The translations under genes were made by a program, and so were the position numbers. Source: an uncultured Lachnospiraceae bacterium (GTDB taxonomy: Bacteria; Bacillota; Clostridia; Lachnospirales; Lachnospiraceae). From it: 31,324 nt of DNA. Shown one piece after another: positions 22,674 through 29,772 of the stretch; positions within the stretch are counted from its first letter, which is position 1, and every line of letters starts with the position of its first letter. The stretch is taken from the NCBI GenBank assembly GCA_900554205.1, contig USGM01000024.1:1-31324 (forward strand), in the 5' to 3' direction. The notes below the pieces were generated by a model, which saw only the letters and a program-made list of their open reading frames with translations, did not search any database and had not been told where the DNA came from.

Positions 22674-23017
22674 ATAACACTATCCAATACAAAGGCTATG
22701 TCGGAAGCGTTGAATTTTCTGAAGAAGATGGCATTTTTTATGGCAAGGTTATGGGGATTCGCTCCCTGATTTCTTACGAAGGCGAAAATGCCAAGGAACT
22801 TCTGGATGATTTTCACGGCGCTGTTGACGATTATCTGGAAACCTGTAAAATTGAAGGAAAAGAACCTGAGGTTGCCTTTAAAGGCAGTTTCAACATTCGA
22901 CTTTCTCCCGACCTTCACAAAAAACTATTCATTTATACAACGGCCCACCAGATGTCTATGAACAAATATATCGAGGACACGTTGAAAGATTCCCCCGCAG
23001 CACAAATTATCGTCTAA
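22670..23017 (+). CDS. hicB: HicB-family antitoxin
   Basis: 115-aa antitoxin. Residues 1-70 form the HicB partial RNase H-like domain (YKGYVGSVEFSEEDGIFYGKVMGI, ENAKELLDDFHGAVDDYLETC) that binds and blocks HicA. The C-terminal part (FKGSFNIRLSPDLHKKLFIYTTAHQMSMNKYIEDTLK) is a ribbon-helix-helix DNA-binding domain for autoregulation. Its start overlaps the hicA stop (ATGA) and GGAGG lies within the end of hicA. The pair is often carried on mobile DNA, but no other mobile gene is seen here. Confidence 0.9.
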   Translation: MNNTIQYKGYVGSVEFSEEDGIFYGKVMGIRSLISYEGENAKELLDDFHGAVDDYLETCKIEGKEPEVAFKGSFNIRLSPDLHKKLFIYTTAHQMSMNKYIEDTLKDSPAAQIIV

Positions 23018-23026
23018 ACAATTTTC

Positions 23027-23054
23027 CCGCTCAGTCCATAATACGACTGAGCGG
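23027..23054. terminator. Stem-loop between converging hicB and YjbR/DUF3795-like genes
   Basis: Perfect 10-bp stem CCGCTCAGTC (23027-23036) with GACTGAGCGG (23045-23054), 8-nt loop. T-runs are weak on both sides (ATTC to the right; AAAATT on the left gives AATTTT-like minus-strand context), so it is a probable but imperfect bidirectional terminator. Confidence 0.6.
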
Positions 23055-23077
23055 ATTCTCGGCAGTCCACTTGCTTT

Positions 23078-23749
23078 CTATCCCTTGATCGGGGATCCGG
23101 TAACCGTTTTCAATCGCTCCACCCTCTCCTGTATACTCCGCTCAAATTCTTCCTCCGTATATGACGGATCTTTTGTCCTTCTCCATATCTCGCAGGGAAC
23201 ATGCTCACACTCTCCGCATCCCTTCATTCCTTTTTGATTTATTGAGCATTCATATATTGCACACGCTTTTCCCTCTGGTGCATGAAATACTCTTCCCAAA
23301 CTTGCATTGCACCCCTTGCAGATGTTTCCGAAAAAGCTGCACTTGGAGCAATCCGTCCCACAACAGCTTATGTTATTTGCAGACTCACCCGCTCCCAATA
23401 TTTCCTGCTGCTTTTTCTTACTGAATCCCTCAAGGACAAGCTGGTACGACTTATCCAGTAAGTCCTTCAACAGATCGTCCGGCACCTCTCCGTCCGGCTT
23501 GACGGAATTCCAATGCATTTTATTCATATAATATCCGGGAATAATATCCTTGTACTGCTGTCGGAGGAAATCGCCCTCTAAGGGTTCCAGCTTCAGTGTT
23601 ATATAATACGGCTCATCGTCTTCGCCCAGACATACTGCCGCAAACATTTTCCCGCCTATCTGATAGCGAATCCAATTCCAGTCCTTCTGGAGATCTTTTG
23701 TCACTCCCGCTTTACTGAGTAAGTATTCGTCGATCCATGTATATCTCAT
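23078..23749 (-). CDS. YjbR/MmcQ-like protein with Cys-rich DUF3795-type domain
   Basis: 223 aa. The N-terminal ~120 residues resemble MmcQ/YjbR (CyaY-like fold, DNA-binding-type): WIRYQIGGKMFAAVCLGEDDEPYYITLKLEP, then IIPGYYMNKMHWNSV. The C-terminal ~90 residues are cysteine-rich (ISCCGTDCSKCSFFGNICKGCN, later CAIYECSINQKGMKGCGECEHVPCE), the DUF3795 pattern of a probable metal or iron-sulfur domain. Function unknown. The ATG at 23749 is chosen because TGGGAGG precedes it; an open frame extends to 23794 without a ribosome binding site. It appears monocistronic and converges on hicB. Confidence 0.82.
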   Translation of the reverse strand: MRYTWIDEYLLSKAGVTKDLQKDWNWIRYQIGGKMFAAVCLGEDDEPYYITLKLEPLEGDFLRQQYKDIIPGYYMNKMHWNSVKPDGEVPDDLLKDLLDKSYQLVLEGFSKKKQQEILGAGESANNISCCGTDCSKCSFFGNICKGCNASLGRVFHAPEGKACAIYECSINQKGMKGCGECEHVPCEIWRRTKDPSYTEEEFERSIQERVERLKTVTGSPIKG

Positions 23750-23834
23750 GACTTTTTCCTCCCAAATAATTGTAATATCCCCATGATACCCCACAAATCA
23801 CGTCAGCTGTATGTCATGTTTTAAGTGCGGCGAC

Positions 23835-23861
23835 AAAAATGCGGAGCATCACGCCCCGCAT
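23835..23861 (-). terminator. Terminator of the stand-alone GH105 gene
   Basis: Minus-strand hairpin ATGCGG-GGC / GCT-CCGCAT (9 bp with one G-U) followed by TTTTT (the A-run at 23835-23839 on the plus strand), 14 nt after the GH105 stop. Confidence 0.82.
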
Positions 23862-23874
23862 CTTTTCATGCTTC

Positions 23875-25014
23875 TTATCCCAGTCTTCTGAGCTCCGTGT
23901 ACGCAAGCAGCAACGGGCCAACACCCTTCGCATCGTTTTCGACCACCGGCTCCGACATATAATAGTCAAAGCTGCCGTCGCGGCGCGGATTGTCCGCAGG
24001 GCCAAGTCCTGCCACAAGGCAGATGCCGCCGAGATTCAGTCCGTTCTCCGTCTCCTTCAGGTAGCGGTCGCAGATTCCGCGGAATGCCCGGATTCCGTCC
24101 TCGCGGTAGCTCTCCGGCAGAAATCCCAGGCGGACTCCCTTCAACAGGGAATATGCCATGATGGCACTTCCGCTCGTCTCAAGATAGTTCGGCTTCCGGT
24201 CTCCCTGCGCCGGGAGCTGATACCACATACCGCTCTCATCCTGTAGCTTAAGCATGCTTTCCATCAACTGTACGAAAGCATCACGCAGCATATCATACTC
24301 CGCCCGGTACTCCTCCCCCGGTTCGCATTTGGCAAGCGTGTCGAGCAGTGCCATGGAATACCAGCCAAGCGCCCTCAGCCAGAAGTTCTCCGACAGCCCT
24401 GTCTCCTTATTACACCAGAAAATCTCCCTGGATGCATCATAGCCGTGGTAATAAAGCCCCGTCTTCTCATCCCTCATATGCCTAATGACGTTTGCAAACT
24501 GTCCGAAAATATCTTTATAGTTCTGCCTGTCATGAAGCTTTGTCTCATATTCCATATAGAAGGGCTGCGCCATATACATGCCGTCCAGCCATACCTGATT
24601 CGGATATATTTTCTTGTGCCAGAAATTTCCCTCTGCCGTGCGCGGCTGGTTCTGTACCTGACTGTAGATCAGCTCTATCGCCCGACGGTACTTTTCCTTT
24701 CCGTTCAGTCCGTATAAGAGGAACAAGGTCTTTCCCGCATTAATATTGTCAAGGTTATACTCCTCCACAGAATATCCGGCGATCGAACCGTCCTCCCGCA
24801 CGCGGTGATCGATAAAGGCATCGGCAAAATCATAATACTTCCTCTCGCCGGTAGCCGCATAAATTTCCAGAAGTGCAAGTATCATGCAGCCGTCAATGTA
24901 ATTCCAGCCGACCGCCTTCCCCGCCTTCGCCTTTTCAATGTTCCATGCCGGTATCTCCACCGTGCTCTTCTCAATCAGTTCATCAATGTATCTCTCAAAA
25001 ACAGGCATCTGCAT
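23875..25014 (-). CDS. GH105 unsaturated rhamnogalacturonyl/glucuronyl hydrolase (YteR/YesR-like)
   Basis: 379-aa cytoplasmic enzyme of the alpha/alpha6-barrel family. NQVWLDGMYMAQPFYMEY places Asp144 at the position of the catalytic Asp143 of B. subtilis YteR. Other family blocks: GLYYHGYDASREIFWCN, GLSENFWLRALGWYSMALLDTL, SGMWYQLPAQGDRKPNYLETSGSAIMAYSLLKG. It releases unsaturated galacturonic or glucuronic acid from lyase products. It is a different GH105 type from the fused copy at 12-13.8 kb and closer to YteR. It is monocistronic: own promoter, a palindromic operator between promoter and start, and a terminator behind it. GGGAGGAA precedes the ATG. A rhamnogalacturonan-derived disaccharide is the default substrate guess. 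Confidence 0.93.
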   Translation of the reverse strand: MQMPVFERYIDELIEKSTVEIPAWNIEKAKAGKAVGWNYIDGCMILALLEIYAATGERKYYDFADAFIDHRVREDGSIAGYSVEEYNLDNINAGKTLFLLYGLNGKEKYRRAIELIYSQVQNQPRTAEGNFWHKKIYPNQVWLDGMYMAQPFYMEYETKLHDRQNYKDIFGQFANVIRHMRDEKTGLYYHGYDASREIFWCNKETGLSENFWLRALGWYSMALLDTLAKCEPGEEYRAEYDMLRDAFVQLMESMLKLQDESGMWYQLPAQGDRKPNYLETSGSAIMAYSLLKGVRLGFLPESYREDGIRAFRGICDRYLKETENGLNLGGICLVAGLGPADNPRRDGSFDYYMSEPVVENDAKGVGPLLLAYTELRRLG

Positions 25015-25030
25015 CTCTTATTCCTCCCGC

Positions 25031-25052
25031 AAAATGTAAGCGCTTACATTTT
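25031..25052. promoter_or_regulatory. Perfect 22-bp palindromic operator (LacI/CcpA type)
   Basis: Perfectly symmetric site with core TGTAAGCGCTTACA flanked by AA/TT. It resembles CcpA cre sites and other LacI-family operators with a central CG. It begins 2 bp after the -10 box and covers the transcription start of the GH105 gene, so bound protein would repress it. Confidence 0.78.
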
Positions 25053-25053
25053 G

Positions 25054-25082
25054 ATTATACCTGTTTTCCCGATCTCCGTCAA
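25054..25082 (-). promoter_or_regulatory. Promoter of the stand-alone GH105 gene
   Basis: Minus strand TTGACG (25077-25082), 17-bp spacer, perfect TATAAT (25054-25059). The -35 overlaps the stop codon of the ABC permease gene, so the GH105 gene is separated transcriptionally from the ABC pair. Confidence 0.82.
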
Positions 25083-26650
25083 GCCGTCTCCATTCTGTCA
25101 AAATTCAATGTTGCCACGATCATAAACACAAGGGTAAACGCAACCAGTACAAGATCCATGATCAGATAAGCTCCGTTGATGCCGCCAAGCAGGGTTCCCA
25201 GATAAGCCCCGAGTGCAGCGACCGCTATGACAATTCCCTGAATCAGCATCTGGAACAGCTGCTTTCCGGTCACCCCGAGCACACCGCCGACCGCAATTTC
25301 CGCCACCGCAAGCGCATATAGCTTGTTGGATGCCAGCACTGTATAAAACAGGACGCAGAGCACTGCCGTGACCGGTGACATCTCCATAACGACCGCCCCG
25401 GGAATCGTGATCAAAAGCCCATTGATGAAATTCTGGAGAAGCTGAAGCACCGTTGCATTCCAGAGCTTTGCAAAGGAGGATGCTGGGATCAGGTAAGTAT
25501 AGGGCGCCTTTAATTCCTTCGCCCACTTTCCGTTCATGGTCGTAAAAATAAAGATCAGATATGCAGATACTCCCGGGATCACAAAAGGCGTAATTTCCTC
25601 AAAGCCTCCCTCTCTCACATACAGGATTGCGATGGCAACGCCTGCAATCAGTGCAAAAAGCGTGCTGATGTCGAAGATAAAGAATCGGCACTTCTTATAT
25701 TCCAGCAGTTGTCTGTAGAAAAGTGCCTTTGCACCGCTTCCCTGCCAGCGCACGCTCGCCTTTCCGAACTTCTCCTTTTTGCCGAGCCTCTTTGTCGTAT
25801 TGCCCTGTCTGCGGCTTTCCTTCAGTTCCTCATAATCTTCCGCAAACTTCACGGCATCCTCGTAGTAGGCTCCTGTACACTTCATACGGACAGCAGCAAT
25901 CACAACCGTCAGGAACAGAATCACATACAGCGCCGTGCCGACAAGGTTCACTGTCGTCGCACCAGTAAATAAAAGATGGAGCACCGATACATACCAGCCG
26001 ATCACCGGCACAAGCTGCACCGCATCACTGTGCAGGAAATTGACCAGCGTGGCAAAACTGAGCCCCTGCTGCAGATAAAACACAACGCCAATCACTGCCA
26101 GAACGATGAGCAGCCCATAAGCCGCACGGATAATCCACGTTCTCTGCTCTTCCTTCAGGCGTTCACTCCCGTACATCATCATCATGACAGATGCCTCCAG
26201 AACATTTTCGCCGAAGATGGCAAAGAAAAAATACACTAACAGTCTCCAAAGCTCCACGCCGAAAATGACACCGCCACAGACAGCCGCGAATATATTGAGC
26301 AGAATCTGCATCGGTATTGTCCTGAGGTGCGCATAGAGCAGCACCCTCTTAGGGCTCACCGGAGAAGGGAACAGAAAGTGCACATCACAGTTTCCGTAGA
26401 TCAGTCCCTTCCGCTTCGCATAGGCGATCAGATTTCCCGGAATCATCCAGAAGGCAAACGCGGTCAGAACCCCCGCCATCCCACCGGAGGACGCCGCTCC
26501 CGCCTGCTCTGCCAGCATCCGGAGCGAATACGGCACCGCCGTCAGATAGATAAGGATAAAGACAAGATAAAAGTAAGTAATCGGCTTGTGCAGCGCCGTG
26601 CGTATACGGTTCTTCATAACCGTCCGATAAAGATATCCTATTGCTCCCAC
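25079..26650 (-). CDS. ABC exporter membrane subunit
   Basis: 523-aa integral membrane protein with about 12 hydrophobic helices, in two halves separated by a charged stretch (residues ~265-310, with FAEDYEELKESRRQGNTTKRLGKKEKFGK). It belongs to the broad class of large ABC-2-like export permeases; no substrate signature is visible. The GTG at 26650 is the preferred start: GGGAGGT lies 6 nt upstream, within the stop region of the ATPase gene, leaving only 4 nt between the genes. The open frame upstream to 26701 would overlap the ATPase by 47 nt and has no better site. It is the partner of the ATPase encoded just before it. Confidence 0.85.
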   Translation of the reverse strand: MGAIGYLYRTVMKNRIRTALHKPITYFYLVFILIYLTAVPYSLRMLAEQAGAASSGGMAGVLTAFAFWMIPGNLIAYAKRKGLIYGNCDVHFLFPSPVSPKRVLLYAHLRTIPMQILLNIFAAVCGGVIFGVELWRLLVYFFFAIFGENVLEASVMMMMYGSERLKEEQRTWIIRAAYGLLIVLAVIGVVFYLQQGLSFATLVNFLHSDAVQLVPVIGWYVSVLHLLFTGATTVNLVGTALYVILFLTVVIAAVRMKCTGAYYEDAVKFAEDYEELKESRRQGNTTKRLGKKEKFGKASVRWQGSGAKALFYRQLLEYKKCRFFIFDISTLFALIAGVAIAILYVREGGFEEITPFVIPGVSAYLIFIFTTMNGKWAKELKAPYTYLIPASSFAKLWNATVLQLLQNFINGLLITIPGAVVMEMSPVTAVLCVLFYTVLASNKLYALAVAEIAVGGVLGVTGKQLFQMLIQGIVIAVAALGAYLGTLLGGINGAYLIMDLVLVAFTLVFMIVATLNFDRMETA

Positions 26651-26654
26651 AGGC

Positions 26655-27437
26655 TTACCTCCCGCCGCGTGCGGCATTTTTCGCACCGTCTTCTCCGGCA
26701 TTGTCTGCGGTATCCTTCGCCGCTCCTTCCGTATCGCCCTCCGCCTTCTGTTCGCCTGTCACCTTGAAGAACAGCTCCTCAAGATCCTCGTTCGCAAGCT
26801 CCTCGCGGGCATAGGTTCCCAGAATATGTCCCTTATCCATCACAAAGGTCACATCCCACAGCTCCTTCACCATCTCCAGCATGTGCGTGCTGATGAGGAC
26901 GGTGCAGCCTGCCTCACGCAGCTTCAGAATCACAGCCTTCAGCTCCTTGATCGCCGCAGGGTCAAGTCCGACCATCGGCTCATCCAGCAGGATTACCTTC
27001 GGCTTGATAACCAGTGCGCAGCAGATGCTGACCTTCTGCATCATACCCTTCGACAGCTCATTCCCGAGCTTATCCTGCTTATCGGCAAGCTCAAACTGCG
27101 TGAGCAGCTCATTGATCTCCTCGTCCGTCGCCGTGACGCCATAGGCTCTCCTGATAAATTCGATATGCTCCCGCACCGTCAGCGCCTCATACATATAAGG
27201 TATCTCCGGCACATAGGCGAAGCATTTCTTCGCCTCCAATTCTCTGGAATCATGCCCTTGAATGCGGATATGCCCCTCATAGCGCAGCAGTCCTGCAATG
27301 CTCTTGATGACGGTTGACTTTCCCGCACCGTTCGGCCCCAGCAGTATTCCGACTCTGCCGTCGGGAACCGTGAAGCCGACACCGTCAACCGCCAACGTCT
27401 TACCATACTTCTTTGACAGATTGATAACCTCTAACAT
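26655..27437 (-). CDS. ABC exporter ATP-binding protein
   Basis: 260-aa ATPase of an ABC-2-type exporter. Walker A GPNGAGKST, Q-loop region AYVPEIPYMYEALTVREH, signature LSKGMMQKVSICCAL (LSKGM in place of LSGGQ, common in this group), Walker B KVILLDEPMVGLDP, H-loop LISTHMLEMV. A C-terminal tail rich in Ala, Glu, Asp and Gly (after residue ~225) is low complexity. The ATG at 27437 with AGGGA is preferred over an ATG 12 nt earlier that has no site. It directly precedes the membrane subunit gene. The upstream 220 nt hold a large palindrome and no clear promoter. Confidence 0.93.
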   Translation of the reverse strand: MLEVINLSKKYGKTLAVDGVGFTVPDGRVGILLGPNGAGKSTVIKSIAGLLRYEGHIRIQGHDSRELEAKKCFAYVPEIPYMYEALTVREHIEFIRRAYGVTATDEEINELLTQFELADKQDKLGNELSKGMMQKVSICCALVIKPKVILLDEPMVGLDPAAIKELKAVILKLREAGCTVLISTHMLEMVKELWDVTFVMDKGHILGTYAREELANEDLEELFFKVTGEQKAEGDTEGAAKDTADNAGEDGAKNAARGGR

Positions 27438-27496
27438 CTTTTCCCTCATTTCTTTTTTAGATAACTGCGAAACTCACCTATTTCAGATAACAGCTA

Positions 27497-27628
27497 CGCA
27501 GGATGCACCTGACCACAAGCAGTGCACTCTGGAGCCGCCGGCACTTACATGGCGTCTTTTGACATGTTATGTGCCACTGCGAGCGGAAGGTAGCGAGAGC
27601 GTGCCTGCGGTGGTCTGTGCATCCTGCG
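27497..27628. repeat. About 130-nt imperfect palindrome (structured RNA or MITE-like element)
   Basis: Outer arms CGCAGGATGCAC (27497-27508) and GTGCATCCTGCG (27617-27628) pair perfectly. They continue with GACCAC/GTGGTC (27511-27516 with 27610-27615), GCAG/CTGC (27519-27522 with 27605-27608) and GCAC/GTGC (27524-27527 with 27601-27604). A central hairpin pairs GGCAC/GTGCC (27540-27544 with 27571-27575) and ACATG/CATGT (27547-27551 with 27563-27567). It lies between the TraX-family stop and the ABC ATPase start, both minus strand, in a 220-nt stretch with no gene. No T-run follows, so a simple terminator is unlikely. Confidence 0.7.
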
Positions 27629-27657
27629 CAGCGTCACTCGTCACTTATTACCTACTT

Positions 27658-28719
27658 TTACACCGCCGGTATCCACCCCATCCCCATTGCAAGCGCCACC
27701 AGCCAGATCAGCAGCAGATGCACCGGATAGAATGCATAGAAGAAATACTTCATCTTCAGTCCCCGCTCGCCGTTGTACAACGCAATCGGAATCAGTGCGA
27801 AGAATGCCGTGATCTCGCTCAGGCTCATGACATTCAGCGTAATACAGCCTGCCAGCATGGATAACACCTTATTTTTACGGAATGCATACATCATCGCAAT
27901 CGTCAGGACACCCATTCCCGAGTAATCCGTCTTCAGGAAATCCGCCAACAGCATACCCGCAAACAATACAAGGGCATAGCTGCCAAGTCTTCCGATTGTT
28001 ACCGTCTTCCTGCCCACGCAGAAGATCAGCACAACGACAAGTATCGCAATGACAGCAATAACTACGCCGATGATAGTGGCAGTATAAATATCCGTCTCGC
28101 CAATGAGATCCACACCGCCGCGGAAACCGCGCAGAACCGAAAGCACATAATCCCTCACGCCGCGTTCCATATAGAATACAGCCAATCCAAAGCCCGCCGC
28201 TGCTGCAACCGCCTGAAGAACCTTGGAGAAATCCTTTTTGCTGAGGAAATCAATCGCCCAGAGCACAAGAAGCCCGATCAGCAATGTAAAATAAACATTC
28301 TGGTAAGCCCAATTCACGAAGCTCCCCGAAAACGCAAGGTCAAAGGGTATTTCCGAGATCAGGCAGAACAGCGCCAGACGGAATGCATATTTCTTGACAT
28401 TTCTCGTCTTCTGGAAGCCTTCCACCAGCAGGAAGCAGAAGATCGGAAAGCCGAGCCGCCCGATCAGCCTCATGAGCTGCGTACCATAGTACAGAAGCGC
28501 GTTTCGTGACAGCCACGACGTAATCTGCGCCAGATCGCCGCTTGCGATCACCCTGTAATAGTCTCCCGAAAGAATCATTCTGGTAAAGATCGCTGCCGCA
28601 ATATGGTCGATCAGCATTGTCACGACTGCAATAATCTTAATCGTGCTGCCGGAAATTCCTTTCTTTTTCTTCTGTGCCGCTCCCCCATATATGGGGTTCT
28701 GCATTGTCATGCTGTCCAT
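27658..28719 (-). CDS. TraX-family integral membrane protein
   Basis: 353-aa polytopic membrane protein of the TraX family. Signature region: STIKIIAVVTMLIDHIAAAI near the N-terminus, then LMRLIGRLGFPIFCFLLVEGFQKTRNVKKYAFRLALFCLISEIPFDLAF, and the C-terminal YFFYAFYPVHLLLIWLVAL. F-plasmid TraX acetylates pilin, but chromosomal Firmicute members have unknown roles and often resemble acyltransferase-type membrane enzymes. The ATG at 28719 follows GAGGTGGG; the frame is open to a TTG at 28755. It has its own promoter (TTGACA-17-TATTGT). No conjugation genes are near, so a transfer function is unlikely here. Confidence 0.88.
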   Translation of the reverse strand: MDSMTMQNPIYGGAAQKKKKGISGSTIKIIAVVTMLIDHIAAAIFTRMILSGDYYRVIASGDLAQITSWLSRNALLYYGTQLMRLIGRLGFPIFCFLLVEGFQKTRNVKKYAFRLALFCLISEIPFDLAFSGSFVNWAYQNVYFTLLIGLLVLWAIDFLSKKDFSKVLQAVAAAAGFGLAVFYMERGVRDYVLSVLRGFRGGVDLIGETDIYTATIIGVVIAVIAILVVVLIFCVGRKTVTIGRLGSYALVLFAGMLLADFLKTDYSGMGVLTIAMMYAFRKNKVLSMLAGCITLNVMSLSEITAFFALIPIALYNGERGLKMKYFFYAFYPVHLLLIWLVALAMGMGWIPAV

Positions 28720-28760
28720 CTTTCCCACCTCATTTTTGTTTTCTGTATTATTCAATTAAT

Positions 28761-28789
28761 ACAATAATTCATTTGGTAATGTTTGTCAA
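28761..28789 (-). promoter_or_regulatory. Promoter of the TraX-family gene
   Basis: Minus strand TTGACA (28784-28789), 17-bp spacer, TATTGT (28761-28766), about 40 nt upstream of the start codon. Confidence 0.72.
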
Positions 28790-28825
28790 TGCCCTTATCC
28801 GCACTTTATCAGAAATATCGTGCAT

Positions 28826-28864
28826 AAAAAAAGAACCATGCCGGTGCCGCCACCCGCATAGCTC
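28826..28864 (-). terminator. Terminator of the response-regulator gene
   Basis: Minus-strand hairpin GAGCTATGC / GCATGGTTC (two G-U pairs) continuing with GGGTG/CACC, followed by seven T (A-run 28826-28832 on the plus strand), just after the regulator's stop. Confidence 0.82.
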
Positions 28865-28878
28865 TTTTCCCCCATTTC

Positions 28879-29574
28879 CTAGCCAACCTTATAACCGTTT
28901 CCCCAGACCGCCTTAAGGTATCTGGGCTCTCTCGGATTTTCCTCTATCTTCTCGCGGATATGCCTTACATGGACAGCAATGGTGTTGTCCGCGCCGATCG
29001 CCTGCATCTTCCAGATACTTTCGTAAATCTGGCTGTTCGAGAACACCTTTCCGCGCTGCTGTACCAGAAGTCTCAATATTTTATACTCAATCGGTGTCAG
29101 CCGCACTCCCTTTCCATCCACCGTCACCGTGCGCTGGGTATCGTCGATCACCAGCCCGTCTATCCGGTAGATTCTATCTATGTTTTTGCAGACATTGACC
29201 AGCTGGGTATAGCGGCGCAGCTGCGATTTCACTCTCGCCAGAAGCTCCAGCGGATTGCAGTCCGCCGTCACATAATCGTCCGCCCCCGCCTCAAGCGCCA
29301 TGATCTTTGCCGTCTCCGCCGACTGCTTTGACACAACGATCAGCGGGATTGTGCTGGCATGGCGCAGCGCAGCGATCAGTTCAATTCCCTTATCCCAGCC
29401 CTTGTCATTCAATGCCACGTCCACCAACATCAGCTGTATGTCTCTATCCTCAAAGAACCGGCTGATCTCCTCAGCCTCTGCCGCCACGACAATCTCCATT
29501 CCCTCACCGGCAAACAGCGGCTCCATCTTCTCCACGATTCCTGTCTGATTATTATACACCAGTATCTTTCCCAT
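28879..29574 (-). CDS. OmpR/PhoB-family response regulator with degenerate receiver
   Basis: 231 aa. The receiver domain (1-115) keeps the phospho-acceptor-like Asp52 (LMLVDVAL) and Ser82 in place of Thr. The acidic Mg2+ pair normally written DD reads NN (ILVYNNQ, residues 8-9), and the switch Lys of the TKP motif is Ala104 (YVTADC). The C-terminal winged helix (about 135-231) is intact: RLTPIEYKILRLLVQQRGKVFSNSQIYESIW and NTIAVHVRHIREKIEENPREPRYLKAVWGNGYKVG. No histidine kinase lies nearby, so it is an orphan regulator, perhaps controlled without phosphorylation. The ATG at 29574 (MGKILVYNN) is preferred over one 36 nt upstream with no ribosome binding site. Confidence 0.9.
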   Translation of the reverse strand: MGKILVYNNQTGIVEKMEPLFAGEGMEIVVAAEAEEISRFFEDRDIQLMLVDVALNDKGWDKGIELIAALRHASTIPLIVVSKQSAETAKIMALEAGADDYVTADCNPLELLARVKSQLRRYTQLVNVCKNIDRIYRIDGLVIDDTQRTVTVDGKGVRLTPIEYKILRLLVQQRGKVFSNSQIYESIWKMQAIGADNTIAVHVRHIREKIEENPREPRYLKAVWGNGYKVG

Positions 29575-29716
29575 GCCGTCACCCTTTCCTTTCCCTGCAC
29601 CCTCACTCATCCAGATAATTTAAACAGCTATCTCTATTTCTACACTGCCATTGTATCAAAGTTGTATTCGCACTTCGCCGCGTGTGCCGCCTGCCCACGC
29701 AATAAACGCAATAAAA

Positions 29717-29740
29717 TAGAGAGTGAATCAACACTCTCTA
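29717..29740 (-). terminator. Terminator of the AI-2E-family gene
   Basis: Perfect 9-bp stem TAGAGAGTG (29717-29725) with CACTCTCTA (29732-29740), 6-nt loop, followed on the minus strand by TTTTATT. A second tight palindrome CTTTTCAC-C-GTGAAAAG (29754-29770) lies between it and the stop codon. Confidence 0.75.
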
Positions 29741-29772
29741 CTTATTTAGACTACTTTTCACCGTGAAAAGTT

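Noticed and set aside
22419..23017. hicAB as marker of a genomic island
   Set aside because: No integrase, tRNA junction or direct repeats flank the pair, and base composition is only slightly lower than its neighbours.
26651..26701. Extended start for the ABC membrane subunit
   Set aside because: It would overlap the ATPase gene by 47 nt without a site, whereas GTG at 26650 has GGGAGGT at good spacing.
27658..28719. TraX-family gene as evidence of a conjugative element
   Set aside because: No relaxase, coupling protein, integrase or att sites nearby; chromosomal TraX-family genes are common in Firmicutes.
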